Assembly (NCBI RefSeq): GCF_022201045.2
Contig: NC_068556.1
Coordinates: 124,001 to 188,000, forward strand
Reading direction: 5' to 3'
Source: Citrus sinensis
Taxonomy: Eukaryota > Streptophyta > Magnoliopsida > Sapindales > Rutaceae
Length of the DNA: 64,000 nucleotides
A model generated the notes under the pieces. It worked only from the letters and a program-made list of their open reading frames with translations. It did no database searches and was not told the origin of the DNA. A program made the position numbers and the translations under genes. Positions 25,366 through 37,344 of this stretch are shown here, in pieces; position 1 is the stretch's first letter, and the number at the start of each line of letters is the position of its first letter.

Positions 25366-25853
25366 TTTGACCCCTCATATTATCTCACTAGCCCCTACTT
25401 TTCAATTTATCTTATTATTATTTTTTTTATTTTATTCTTCTCTCCTCCATGACCATGAGTTCATTATCCCCCTACCATTTCATCAACCACCACTACCTCC
25501 TATCTTCTTTATCTTCAAACCATTATCTCCATCAACACATGATGAGCTCCAATGTTAGTTTTTGTTAAATTTTATGAAAAAAAATAGTGGGTTTTTATTG
25601 TTATGGTGATATTGGTTTTGAGTTTGCGATATTCTAAAATTTTGTTTGATTTCAGTTTGGAATTTTATTTGAAATTAATATTTTGATTTAAAATTGTAAA
25701 TTAATTAAAAAGAATAGATATCTGAGAAATGAGAGGCTAATCTTGAGAGAGTAGAAAAAAATAATTATTTTTAATTTTTCAAGAAGAGTAATTCTAAAAT
25801 AAATAATATTAATTAAAAAGTAGGGGCATGTATGATAAATTGAAAGGGTCAAA
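25366..25853. mobile_element. MITE with imperfect 45-bp terminal inverted repeats
   Basis: TTGACCCC ... GCCCCTACTTTTCAATT at the left matches the complement of the right end, where AAAAAGTAGGGGC and GGGTCAAA occur. The interior is non-coding and about 490 bp in total. No clear target duplication was found, so the superfamily is open. Confidence 0.5.
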
Positions 25854-26618
25854 TATCACCACTTTTAATTTCTATTTAAATTTTTTAAAAGGTAGCATCA
25901 TAAAGGGTTAGACAACTCCCAAATCAATTTTTTTTTGCACTTTATTTTTCTTTAGGAATGGCAAAACTATCTGGATCCGACTCGAATCCGCAAAAATCCA
26001 AAAGATTCGGACCCAAAAAAATCTGAATTCACATATTAAAAAATGCAGATTCATATCCTAAGATTTAGAATCCGTCGGGATTCGAATCTAGATCCACATG
26101 CAAATGCATTAAAAAAAATTAGATATCCAGATCTACATTATTTTTTAATAAAATTATTTATTAAATTAAAATTAAATGAAAAATATATAAGTTAAATGAA
26201 AAAAGATAATAGGATTAATTAAAAAATATAGAAGTTAAATTAAATTAAGAAATATATCGAAATTCATATTATTTTATATGGATTTGTGGTTCTTTTATAA
26301 TTTTATTTGGAGATTTGTGGTGGTGCTAAATTTGGATTTATGTTATTCTTGATGTTTGATTTATATTATGATATTTTTTAATTGTGACTTTATGCCTTTG
26401 TATGTTATTGTAGGTATTGGATTGTTGATTGCTAAATTATAATTGAATAAAAGTATGAATGCACTATGCATCATTTTAAATTATCAAAATCATATACAAA
26501 TGTAAATATGATGTTAGACAAATCAAGATAGTTTAACTAATGCCTTCGTCAGTAAGATTAAATGAGGGATATTATTATATTATCTCTCAATGACTCGAGA
26601 CTTATGCTGATAATGGGG

Positions 26619-26905
26619 TAAATTATTTATCAATTAGGGGCACAACAATGTATTAAAAGAAATAGAGAAAGCAAATAAGGGACACAATGTCTAGAGAAGG
26701 ATTTTATTCAATCTTAAGTGTATACAAATAAGGAATAAAATCCTCCTTTTATAGTGATATAATCATAAAGTGGTAAGTAATATATCATAATTATAAGAAA
26801 TAGAAACCCTCAAATTAAGGGGATAATGGAAGTTATAAGAGATGAAAAGTTGCTTGTGAGGAGATAAAAAATTATTTTTTTAAACATCCACATAAATTAT
26901 AATCA
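26619..26905 (-). mobile_element. Solo-LTR-like fossil (probably Copia), copy 1
   Basis: It is related over most of its length to 30814-31127. Read on the minus strand it has a CTATAAAAGGAGG TATA-like box followed by a short leader with ATTGAATAAAAT, the layout of an LTR promoter and R/U5 region. No internal region or second LTR is adjacent. It looks old and its ends are unclear. Confidence 0.4.
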
Positions 26906-27612
26906 TTACTCTTTAAAGAATTGATCCTAATTCTAGGCAGTTTTCACAATATTCCCAAAACTGATTAAAGCTTTAGTTAATGAATTTAACAAATAGCTAC
27001 TTATACAGCAAGATTAATGGAAAAGGCCAAACGCAGGTTCGAAGCAATTGAGTTGAAGCGCGTGCGGATGTCTAGGTTCATTGAACCTGTGGCATTTTAC
27101 CAGTAACTTTGACTGTAACGCAAAGTCATAATATATGTCCTATAGCCGCGAACACGGTGCTGTAAATGACAAACACTGCAATTGGGCAACGCTGAAAACG
27201 ATACCTAACTAGTAATCTGTAATCTGTCCAGATTCAATGCATCCAAATTTATTGCTTTACCATCATGCATGGGCCAGGGCTACACGCATGGATGTCATGT
27301 ATGGTATAGAAAGTATGCATAAGTAAACTAATCAACAGCATAACTAGGCATATATGGTAGTATTTTTTAACACGTGTTAATATTGTCGAAGGTACGAATT
27401 TAATCAAAGGCAAACGATAATGCTACCATACTTTTGTGATGTATGAATATGTGTGCTTTCAACTTCATAAACACATAAATCGTAGCCCCATCTCCTAAAC
27501 ACATGGATTCATCTGCCAATTGCATACATAATGTGATGTGATACATGATAAATGAAAGAGGCATCAGGCATGCCACTGCCAGCCAGGCAATTTTCTGTGG
27601 GTTAAGTTCAGG

Positions 27613-27685
27613 TCATATAAAAAGCGTGTTTATATAACTCGCCAAGGTCATCAGTCATATAAAAAGGCGTGTTTATATAACTCGC
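27613..27685 (+). promoter_or_regulatory. Tandemly duplicated core promoter of the GGCT gene
   Basis: TCATATAAAAAGCGTGTTTATATAACTCGC-type units stand at 27613-27642 and 27655-27685, the second with one extra G. Each unit has two TATA-like boxes (TATAAAA and TATATAA), so four lie within 73 bp. They sit upstream of the GA-rich leader and about 340-410 bp before the ATG at 28027. Confidence 0.6.
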
Positions 27686-27740
27686 AACCTCCATCCCTCT
27701 CTTTGCTCGTGTCTCAATTGCACCCACACGAGAGACGGGG

Positions 27741-27758
27741 AGAGAGAGAGAGAGAGAG
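27741..27758. repeat. GA microsatellite in the GGCT leader
   Basis: Nine AG units within a purine-rich 5' leader. GA repeats in plant leaders are often bound by BPC/GAGA-type factors; that is inference here. Confidence 0.75.
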
Positions 27759-28026
27759 GAAGCGAAGAGAAATAGAAAGAGAGAATACAGAATCCTAACC
27801 TTAGGCGTTTTAGCTTGTTTCGTTTCCCTCTTTTGCTTCAAGTTTCTTCCTTTCTCTCGCGATTTCCTTGTATGCTCCTTTCTTTCTCTGATTTGGGTGC
27901 GATAATATTGCTTGTCCGTTTGTTTATGTTTATGATTAGTGTTGGATCCATGGCGAGGTGAATGCGCCATTTATCAATTTGATGATGCCTTATGTTTGAT
28001 ATGCCTTGTTGGTGCTTTTCAGGAAA

Positions 28027-29577
28027 ATGGTGTTCTGGGTTTTTGGGTATGGATCATTGGTGTGGAACCCAGGGTTTGAATATGATGAGAAAATTTTAGG
28101 CTTCATCAAGGACTACAGGCGCGTGTTTGATCTTGGTCAGTTCAATTTTTGTATTCAAATTATTCCTTGTCTGATTTCTTCAACTTGCTCATCATGATAT
28201 ATTGTTTTGTTTCCTTTGCATTAGCATGCATTGATCACAGGGGTACACCTCAACACCCGGCTAGAACTTGCACGCTGGAAAAATCTCAAGAAACCATTTG
28301 TGTAAGTAGAACCTCGACTTTGTAATTTCTTCTATGCATTTATTACATACATTTAGCCCAAGTTTTCTTTTTTAGTCAGAAATTATACACGCTGTTTTTC
28401 TGACTCCTTTAATTTACTTGCAATTTCCATCAGTGGGGTGTTGCTTATTGTGTCCGAGGAGGTCCTGAAAAGGAAAGACTCGCTATGGAGGTACGGACGA
28501 GCACTGCCTCTGTTAATACTTGTTGTCTAAAGAAAGAATTAGTATTACCGTGGGCTAGCTAGATGTTTTCTTAGTTTAAAGCTAGCTACTAGATGCTTTA
28601 CTAGGGATTTGGGTTTCTCTGTTCCCCTGCTTTTTATAGGAATAGGAAGCCCTTGCTTTATTTGTCAAATCTGGTTTGCATATTATAAGACAATAGAGTG
28701 ATGTTTTCTTCCTTCGTTTTGTCTGTAGTATTTGGAACGAAGAGAATGCGAGTACGACTCTAAGACCCTTGTAGACTTTTACAGGGTGAGAAGTTTTTCA
28801 CCACAATATTTTTAAACTTTGCTTCTTTGGTATCTGCAATTTGTTCTTATTTCTTTTGCATGATCCTTCTTTAATCCAGGAAGGGGAGCCTTCACAGCCG
28901 GCTCTAACTGGGGTTATAGTGTAAGTTTTCTTGCTTTCTATGAGTCAATGTCTGCAATTTTCAATAGGGAAAACATTGGTCATGATTTGCTGAGGAGAAC
29001 TGTAATTATATGTGCAGTTTCACGTCTACTCCAGACAAAGTATCAAACAAGTATTATCTGGGGCCTGCTCCATTGGAGGAAATGGCTAGGTAAAGTAGAG
29101 GGCAGACACTAAATCATGGAATGTATCTTTACGGTTGGCATAAACAGTCTATTCACTTGTTCTGATTTACATTTTCAGGCAAATTGCAACGGCTGTCGGA
29201 CCCTGTGGAAACAATAGAGACTACCTTTTCAAGTTGGAGAAGGCCATGTTTGATATTGGTGAGCCTTTGTTTCTTACACAAAACATGACGTGATGGGAAT
29301 GAACCAGTCCGTATACATCTTAAAAGTTAGATCTTCATTAATGTACTACACAGAAATCAATCTGGGATTCAATCTGGGATTATGTTTAACAGGTCATGAG
29401 GACGACTACATAATAGAGCTGGCAAATGAAGTGAGGAAAGAGCTTGGAACTGCTGAAAAAGGAATTCTCAAGGAGAGGAAGTTGGTTGGGTCATCATCCC
29501 GCATGCCGCTCACAAAATCTCATATTCCAACCCTTCAACTGGGTCTACGCCCTGAGGCGGTGGCCATGGATTCATAA
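28027..29577 (+). CDS. GGCT2;2: ChaC-like glutathione-specific gamma-glutamylcyclotransferase
   Basis: Eight exons (28027-28135, 28225-28301, 28434-28490, 28729-28785, 28880-28920, 29018-29089, 29179-29258, 29393-29577) encode 225 residues. The N-terminus carries the GGCT signature [12 protein letters not shown], then DYRRVFDL, and [12 protein letters not shown] and [11 protein letters not shown] are typical ChaC-family segments. The enzyme cleaves glutathione to 5-oxoproline and cysteinyl-glycine in the cytosol, which recycles glutamate. The C-terminal extension ([13 protein letters not shown] onward) is plant-specific. The gene follows a duplicated TATA region and a GA-rich leader. The likely Arabidopsis counterpart is At4g31290; the subtype number in the symbol comes from that position and is less certain than the family. 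Confidence 0.9.
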
Positions 29578-31461
29578 GAACACAAGGCTGACAGACACCA
29601 TAGGCCTAGGGGACTAATCAAAGATATCAAGCAACGTAGCTAAACACAATCGCCATCATCTTTGTTTTCTTCTTTTTTTTTTTCAACCTTTTTCCTCACT
29701 TTTTAGGATGAGAACTGAGTGGTTTGGAATTGAGAGTTGACGGCTAACCATACCAAATACATGTTGTGTAACCAAGTTGAGGTTAATTTCAATTTCCGGC
29801 CAAATGAAGAATCCTTCATCGTTATATTATTCGCATTACAGAAGTTGGATTGTTTGGTTGTATGTTTGCGTGTTTCCGGTACCGGTAGGGAAGCAGATTT
29901 ATCTTCATTTTTCAAGTCCTTGAAATTGGGTTTGAGGCGATGGCAACAACAGTAGCACTAATACCCAACACTCACAAACTATTCCATTACCCACATGCGT
30001 GTAGCTTCGATGATTGATGAATTCTAATCTTTCCAGTTCATCTCCACCAAATTGCCAATTCGAACTGTTTGCGTTTCATTTTCTCCATAACGAACATAAA
30101 TTAATAAACTCTAGAATTGTATATCACATTTTGTAAATAAATTTACAGGCCTGAAATTTGGACATACCATTTTGTAGACCACCAGGAGAGTCATAAACTC
30201 TTGAACAAATTAATTAAGATAATTGGATTAGTTGAATAAAATTACAAAATTATGAAAAATAAATTACGTGACCCATGACTATGAGCATTTTCATCTAACC
30301 AAATATTAGTATATCATATAAGTTTGTACAAATTAATTTGTGGTTTTAACATATTGTAACCAATTAATCAAACTACAGTAGCACAAATCCCGAAATTTTA
30401 TAGCACAGTTTGAATTTTCCAAAATTTGTAGAAAGTATAACGATATATAGATATGAGAATTAGGTGACTATTAGATTCTAGATTATTAAAACACCAAACA
30501 AAGCTAGAATCCTTCCCACACTTAAAAAATATATTTACTATACTGGAAATTTTAGCAGGTGAGGAACTCAAATTCACTCACTCCCGCCATAAAGATAATA
30601 TAAACAATATAAATTTCTTTTGCTTAATTATTTAAACTACAGTAAGAATCTTTTCATGGCCTTGTGCTGATCAAGAATTCAAGATTGATGATTTATAATT
30701 GTAATGTTAGTGGAATTGTACGTCATATTAGAAGAAATATGATTTAGACTATAGGAGATGAAGAATTGTAATGTTAGTATGAACACCGAATTATTATGTT
30801 AAAACTTAAAAAGTGTTGAATTAATTATTTATCAATTAGGAGCACAATAATACAACAAGAGAAAGAGTGAAAGCAAATAAAGAGTTATAATGTCTAGAGA
30901 GGAATTTTATTCAATCTCATGTGTCTACAAATAAGGAGATGAGTCCTCCTTTTATAGTTATAAAACCATACAAAATTACAAATGAAATAAATGTTTCGTA
31001 AATAAATACATCATTAGTCATAAGTTCTTATAAGATAATAAGAGTTATAAAAGATGAAGAATTATTTGATGGGAAGATAAATGGTTACTTTGATGGACAT
31101 CACATAAATTATAATTGTTTTATAACAAAAACTCAAAAAGCATCATTAATGTCCCTTTATTTTTCTCCTTAATTAACATCGTCAATGAAATGGGCTCAAT
31201 CTGTTGGGCCAGCATGAAGTAGGCCGATAAAGCGTCTTCCTTAATCCTAAAACAAACAGAGCCCACAAGAAAAAAAAAAAAAAAAAAAAACTCGACTTGA
31301 GGAAGAAGTCAGGACTCAGGAGTGACTATCGAGGGTTGATATATATCAAAATCTATCGTAAACAGGAGAGAATTACAAGAAGCAAAAATTAAAATTAAAC
31401 TCAAAATTAAAATTGTTAAGGGCATTTAGAAATTGTGGTAAGTGAGTGTTTTAGAGGAAAG
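29578..31461. other. Intergenic region between GGCT and PBA1
   Basis: It contains the GGCT 3' untranslated region, AT-rich DNA, one LTR-like fossil (30814-31127), an A-run of about 22 (31269-31290) and the PBA1 promoter. No coding frame is supported. Confidence 0.6.
30814..31127 (-). mobile_element. Solo-LTR-like fossil (probably Copia), copy 2
   Basis: It starts TGTTGAATTAATT and ends TTTATAACA, giving TGTT...AACA ends. On the minus strand a CTATAAAAGGAGG box is followed by a leader like that of 26619-26905. A 13-bp sequence, AAAACTTAAAAAG at 30801-30813 and AAAACTCAAAAAG at 31128-31140, abuts both ends. No internal retroelement region is next to it. Confidence 0.45.
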
Positions 31462-34087
31462 ATGGATCTGAAGATGGAAGATTTTAACGCGCCACACTCG
31501 ATGGGTACTACTATCATCGGCGTCACTTACAACGGCGGCGTTGTCCTCGGCGCCGATTCTCGTACTAGCACCGGTATTTGTCTTCGATTCAATTTCATTA
31601 TTTGAGTTTCTCGATTCAGTAACTTGCTGATCGTTTTCTTTTTCGTTTTTTTTATTTTAATAGGTTATTGTTTCTATTTAAAAATAATAGTAAATAAATA
31701 AAGAGCAGAGATTTCGTGTTAATTTCTTGATTAAAAAAAAAAAAAACTGACAAATTTTGGTCGCTGTTGTGATGTGATGGTAGGGGTGTATGTTGCTAAC
31801 CGAGCTTCAGACAAGATTACGCAGCTCACTGATAATGTCTACCTTTGCCGCTCGGGATCGGTAACTGATCTCGTTCCACATTGGCTTTACCATTACAGTT
31901 CTTTTATCTTCATAAATTATGCTTGATTGATTGAGAGAGTATGAACATTGATTGTTTGCGTTTGCTTTTTCAGGCTGCAGATTCTCAGACTGTCTCCGAC
32001 TATGTTCGCTACTTCCTTCATCAACACACGTCAGTCTATTTCTTTTCCTTTTCCTTTTTTCTTTATTATTATTATTATTATAGGCTATTGCAAACATTAT
32101 GATGAAGTAAGTTGTCTGTCTCTTTGCAAGAATGTCATAATTAATATACTATTTGTGCCTTGTGATAACTTGTTATGGAAATCTCATAGGTAAAGATAAC
32201 TGAATAGGCAAGAATGTCGCTATAGTTATACTATTGTGTCTCGTGATAATTTTTTTTTGGAACCTAGATAATGATAGCTGAATAGGGATTGATACTGATC
32301 CCTAGATGAAGAGTATGGATTGCCTTACAACTGTTGTTGATATTGTTTTGGCTTTGGCATTTCGTTATGAATTTTTTCCACCTCTTGTTGTTTTCTTGCA
32401 TTTGCATTAGATTTGTGTATATGGTGAAGATTGGAGAGTTCTGCTTTATTTGATAGTTGTTGATAAGCACTATGACTTTATTAGCTCATCATAGAGCTTC
32501 AGTTACCCACTTCCAAGGTCTTTATGTATTTGCCCTTTCTTATTTATCAAGTGATTTCACTTACAGGATACAGCTAGGGCAGCCTGCAACTGTTAAAGTT
32601 GCTGCCAATCTTGTCAGGCTGCTATCCTACAATAACAAGGTTTGATTTTACTGTTCTGGCTTGCTTAATCTGCTTTCTTGTTTTTTGAAAACTGCTAAGT
32701 TGAAGAAAAAGAAAACTTTGCTTGCCTGTTAGATATTTTTCCCCTTTGAATGCTTATCAGTAAATCAGACTCTTTTTATGCTTGACTTACTGAGAGTTAT
32801 CTGGACTTGACAGAACTTTTTGCAAACTGGAATGATTGTTGGCGGTTGGGATAAGTATGAAGGTGGTAAAATATATGGAGTTCCTCTTGGAGGAACAATA
32901 ATTGAGCAGCCTTTTGCAATTGGAGGTATGCTGTTCCTTGGGTTGTTTAATTAAAGAAACTGTAGACTTGGACATCCAATTCTTGTTTTGATAATGACAT
33001 GTTCCGGACCTTGATTTCCTTAGGATATATACATTGCAGTGTTGTCGTGTCTTTTTCTTTTTTTTTTTAATTTAGCTGTATGATCATATTTTATCTCTTG
33101 ATTTTGTAAAGCTGATCTTGAATTTGTGTTTCCACTGACTTGTGCGCATTGTGTTTTAGTTTACTAGTTCTTTCTTGTCCTTGTGGGTGTCTATATGGTT
33201 TTGTAAAGCATTACTTTGGTATAACTTTCTTCTTTTATACTATGTTGCAACATAGTTGTTTAATACAATGATCGTTTAATATTGCTTTTGTAAGAGCAGT
33301 GTGTGCGTCAAGTTTAACTCGGTTTGCACCTTGCAGGATCTGGCTCAAGTTACCTGTATGGGTTTTTTGATCAGGCATGGAAAGAGGGAATGACCAAGGA
33401 AGAAGCTGAGGTATGTTGGTGATCTTGATATTTGCAAAAACAAAGATAAGAAGTTGCCTTATAAAACGTTGTTTGTGTACCATCGTGGACTATTCCCGGG
33501 ACATAAAACCTTCCCAAGCTGCATCTGTAATCTGCCAACAACTATGTGAAGAGAATGTTACAAAGTTAATACTACAATCAAACTTAAGCTTTAGAAACTT
33601 CATTCCGAGTTTATTTAATATTATTAATTTCCAAACATTGGGTTCGGTCGCTGTCAAAGAGTGTCACTGGTACAGTATTCGTTTAGTTGTTCGTAGTCTT
33701 GTGAGATGAAAGAATGTTGTGTGCAAAGATGTGGAACATGCTTGGTAATCATTTTGGTGTTTCTTGCAGCAATTAGTGGTTAAAGCAGTTTCTCTTGCCA
33801 TTGCGCGTGATGGTGCTAGTGGAGGTGTTGTTCGAACCGTCACAGTAAGATATCATTTGACTATGACTTAGTAATTCCTGCTTGCACATGCGTGATCAGC
33901 AACTGAAAAATAGTGAGACTGAAACATTTTGTGTGTTGGTTCTTTACTGTTGCAGATTAATTCTGAAGGAGTGAGCAGAAAGTTCTACCCTGGCGACACA
34001 CTTCCATTGTGGCATGAGGAGTTGGAGCCGCAAAATTCGTTGCTGGACATGATGAATGTAGCTAGTCCTGAGCCGATGAACATGTGA
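31462..34087 (+). CDS. PBA1: 20S proteasome subunit beta-1 (beta type-6)
   Basis: Eight exons (31462-31573, 31784-31860, 31974-32029, 32567-32639, 32814-32925, 33337-33410, 33770-33844, 33956-34087) encode 236 residues. The short propeptide ends in SMG, so autocleavage would expose Thr16 ([19 protein letters not shown]), the catalytic nucleophile. [32 protein letters not shown] and [12 protein letters not shown] are well conserved family blocks. In the 20S core this subunit gives the caspase-like (post-acidic) activity of each beta ring, in cytosol and nucleus. The length is normal and I see no break. The likely Arabidopsis counterpart is At4g31300, between a ChaC-like and an AIG2-like gene as here (from memory). 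Confidence 0.96.
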
Positions 34088-34790
34088 TGAAAGAGGATAT
34101 CGCCTTGTACTACTACTTTTCCCCATAGGGGGTATTCATCTTTATCTTGGAAAAGCACTGATGTATCAGCAGCAGGATATTCTCATGTTTTTTTTTTTTT
34201 TTTTTTTTAAATTTAGTTCTTGGAAGAGCTACAAATATAATGGTGTTTGGAGGATGATATTTTATTTGATGATGCCATTTCTGCCGAGTTTAGGACTTGA
34301 AACCTTAGAACACTAGTTGTAGTGATTATCTGTTGATATATGTTAGTTATTTCAGGAGAATTAGAGCCGATTGTGGTTTAGTCGACTTATACCGGTGGGT
34401 TTAGGCTAAGCCCGAGAAAAAATATTTAAAAAAAAGAATCTTTTTGGTTAAACATCATTGAGAAATTATTTTTATTCAAAAAATTATATCTTATTTATTC
34501 TGTGCGGCGGGGGGGAAGCTAAATCATATTAATGAAAACTTGGCCTCTAAAAAAATAAAAATAAAAACTTGGAAAAAAATAAAAACAAACAAACCGGACG
34601 AGGACAAGTCAACGTAAGTTAGTTATGTCCACCAAAAGAAAGATTCCCGAGAATGCGGGGCAAGCGAAAGCTGGGAGGAAAATAAAAAAAAAAGAGGTCA
34701 GGCGTCTTCTTCTTCAAATTCAGCTATATAGAAATAAAAATTGGTTTTTATTTACATCAAACAATCAATCGAGAGAGACAGTGAAGGGAA
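34088..34790. other. PBA1 3' flank and AIG2-like promoter
   Basis: It begins with the PBA1 3' untranslated region and a T-run at about 34188-34208. A G/C-containing stretch near 34505-34515 and the AIG2-like 5' leader follow. There is no gene. Confidence 0.5.
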
Positions 34791-36434
34791 ATGGGTTCGG
34801 CTTCGGCTTCCGCAGCGAACGTTGTTAATCACAACCACAAGCACAACGTGTTTGTGTATGGCAGTCTGTTAGCAGACGACGTCGTCCGCGTCCTTCTAAA
34901 GCGCATCCCTCAATCTTCTTCCGCCATCCTCCCGGGCTAGTCCGTTCTCTAAATTTCTTTAACCTTTTAATTTTTTTTAAAATTAAATAACTTTTAATTT
35001 TTTTTTTCTGTTGAGTGAGTGATTGTTGATGGGATTTTCCGATTTCGTTCGATTCAATATTCATATTTCATACATACATAATAATTTAATTGGGTGGTAA
35101 TTAATTCGTAATTGGTTGCAGTCGCAGGTTTAGCATCAAAGGCCGTGTCTATCCAGCCATCCTACCCGTTGAGAACAAACATGTTACCGGCAGGGTCGGA
35201 GCAGAGTTCTCTCCTTCCTTTTTGTCTTCTGTATTTTATTAATTTATTTATGGCTATGGGGGCTGATTTACTATTTATTATTTATCATTTAATAAAAATC
35301 TCTACTTCCTCTGGTCTCAAATAAAATATTATTGAGCATTTTTTTGTCGACTCCGGCAGGTGCTGTTTGGAATCTCTGATCCTGAATTGCTTGTTCTAGA
35401 TGAATTTGAAGATTTTGAGTATCAAAGGACCACTGCTGATGTCTCTCTCGTGGTAACTAAAATTGAATTTGAATCCCCCTCACTTCTAATTCTCCAATTT
35501 CTCAAGATTCGTGCAGTTTATTATATTGTGTTTCATGCAGGATACTGCTGACAAGTTACAAGTTCAGACTTACGTCTGGACCAATAAAAATGATCCCAAC
35601 CTGTATGGAGATTGGGATTTCGAGGTAAATTCTTCTTCTTCTTCTTCTTATGTCTCTTCAATAATTAAATTCTGCTATCCATTCTGTATAATGAAGTGAA
35701 CTGGTTATGGACATGAGTTGTCTTTTAATTCCCTTCCATTCAATCTACTAAACTGATGTATTGAAATGGGGGACACACAGTCAGTGAATTTCTTCCCTGT
35801 GGATTTTTTATCTCTTCAGATAGTGGCAGTTATTATTATTATTATTATTATTATTCCTAGTATTGGAGCTTTGAAACCTCCTTGAGGTTCTGTTGTGCAA
35901 AATGTTGATGATTGCTTCTATGTGCAAACCAGTTCCATTAGATATGGCAGCTTTAGAGATCACAAGAAAAAAAAAAAATTGATCTTCTTGTTTTCCAAGT
36001 CTCTAGGTTTATATCCTAAGAAATTTTCTGAGGTGGTGGTGAACATGCCAATATTCTAAATAACCAACCAGGGCATCACTTGCTAACGACACTAGTAACC
36101 AGGGCTGAGAGTTGCTGTCTTATATACCAAAGTAGTAATTTTGCACATGTGATCAGATCAATACACATAACATAAACTCTAGGAAATTGATAATTCTGTA
36201 TTGTGAATGTTATCTGTCAATCCTTCTGTATATGTGTTAGCATTTTCTTATGTTTGGCTTATTTTAAAATTTCATTGGCATGTAATATAGGAATGGAGAC
36301 GCCTACACATGAAAGATTTTGTCAAGATGACCGCAGGATTTGTTGAAGAACTGGAGCTGCCTGAAGCAAAGCCAAGGGTAGCTGCATATGAGTCCTTTTA
36401 TCAACAGAATGCTGACAATTCAGAAATGTCTTAA
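34791..36434 (+). CDS. AIG2-like protein (GGCT fold)
   Basis: Five exons (34791-34939, 35122-35194, 35360-35452, 35541-35624, 36291-36434) encode 180 residues. HNVFVYGSLLADDVV is the GGCT-fold YGSL loop, and LDEFEDFEYQRTT carries the acidic residue expected at the active site. YVWTNKNDPNLYGDWDFE and EEWRRLHMKDFV are hallmark AIG2 family segments. Exon 1 must be spliced at TA/GTCCGT, because reading on meets a stop at once. AIG2 was described as an avirulence-induced gene; AIG2-like proteins have been linked to defence-compound balance, but a substrate is not firmly known. The likely Arabidopsis counterpart is At4g31310 (from memory). A TTA microsatellite lies in the last intron (35830-35855). 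Confidence 0.9.
35830..35855. repeat. TTA microsatellite
   Basis: About eight TTA units in the last intron of the AIG2-like gene. Confidence 0.85.
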
Positions 36435-37344
36435 TGATTAATCTGTTAGTTTCAATATGCATTTATGTATGTATGTTATGGACTATCTTCTTTCAAAAAT
36501 AATGTCATCCATCCAGCAGTTCTTTTGTAATTCCCTTTTAATCTTTTTTTTTTTTGTGTATTTCTTTTGATTTTTTATTTAGTTTTCCGGGTTAAATAAG
36601 CCAATTTTGCACACTATTATTTCACACGTAAGCGTGAAGAGAAAATCCGCAGGTTTAGTGACGTTGAGATAACAGTGATGGGCATTAATAATAGTGTTGA
36701 AATGTAAACGCAAACGATAAAAATCTACCAGAACTTCCTACAATTTTGACATGAAGTAGCTCGCCTGCCCTAACCGAATACGTGTGGTGCATGGACGTAT
36801 TCGTGCTATATAAATTATGAGAATCACATTTATTACAGATACCTGCACAAATTTATGTGATCTATTTTATATATAATTGCCACATACTCCCCAATATTTA
36901 TTTGTTAACACCAAAACATCATCTTGTAGGAGTAAAGTTTGTACAAGAGTTTAGCATCAATGGTTAATAAATTCGTAGTTGCTTTGATTTATTGTCTGAT
37001 GATACCAAAAGTTCAGTTCAATTTTACTCGGTCGGCAGTTGCGCTTGGAAGAGGACGCCATTTGTTGGTACCGAATGAATGAAGACCTGAATGCATTTAT
37101 AATCCTACCAGCGGGTTTTGGGTCAAAAGGCAGAAACATTTGCACATTTGTTTTATTCAGTAAATAATGCCTTTGCTTATTCACACAATCACAAAATAAA
37201 AATGAAACCGTAAGAATAAAAAGGTGGCAACTTATTTGTAAATGATAATTTTTAATGCCAGAGAACAACAAATACGAAATAAATAGAGCCCTCTCAAAAA
37301 ATGTATTTTCTTTTATCACTTCAGCTAGCGAAACTGCGAAATAA
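36435..37344. other. Convergent intergenic region
   Basis: Lies between the AIG2-like and arabinokinase stop codons and holds both 3' untranslated regions. It is AT-rich, and I see no gene in it. Confidence 0.5.

Larger units (their letters stand above)
24539..28026. other. Divergent intergenic region with repeats and the GGCT promoter
   Basis: About 3.5 kb between divergently transcribed genes. The first few hundred bases hold the trihelix promoter and leader. Further on come a terminal-inverted-repeat element (25366-25853), a possible hAT left end near 25956 (TAGGAATGGCAAAACTATC), an LTR-like fossil (26619-26905), and the duplicated promoter and GA-rich leader of the gamma-glutamylcyclotransferase gene. 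I see no further gene. Confidence 0.6.

Noticed and set aside
27608-27970. Open frame of 120 codons on the minus strand upstream of GGCT
   Set aside because: It covers the duplicated TATA region and the GA-rich leader; the repeated peptide follows from the DNA repeat.
31807-32097. Minus-strand frame of 96 codons in PBA1
   Set aside because: It overlaps two PBA1 exons and their introns, and a TTATTA repeat gives its poly-Asn stretch.
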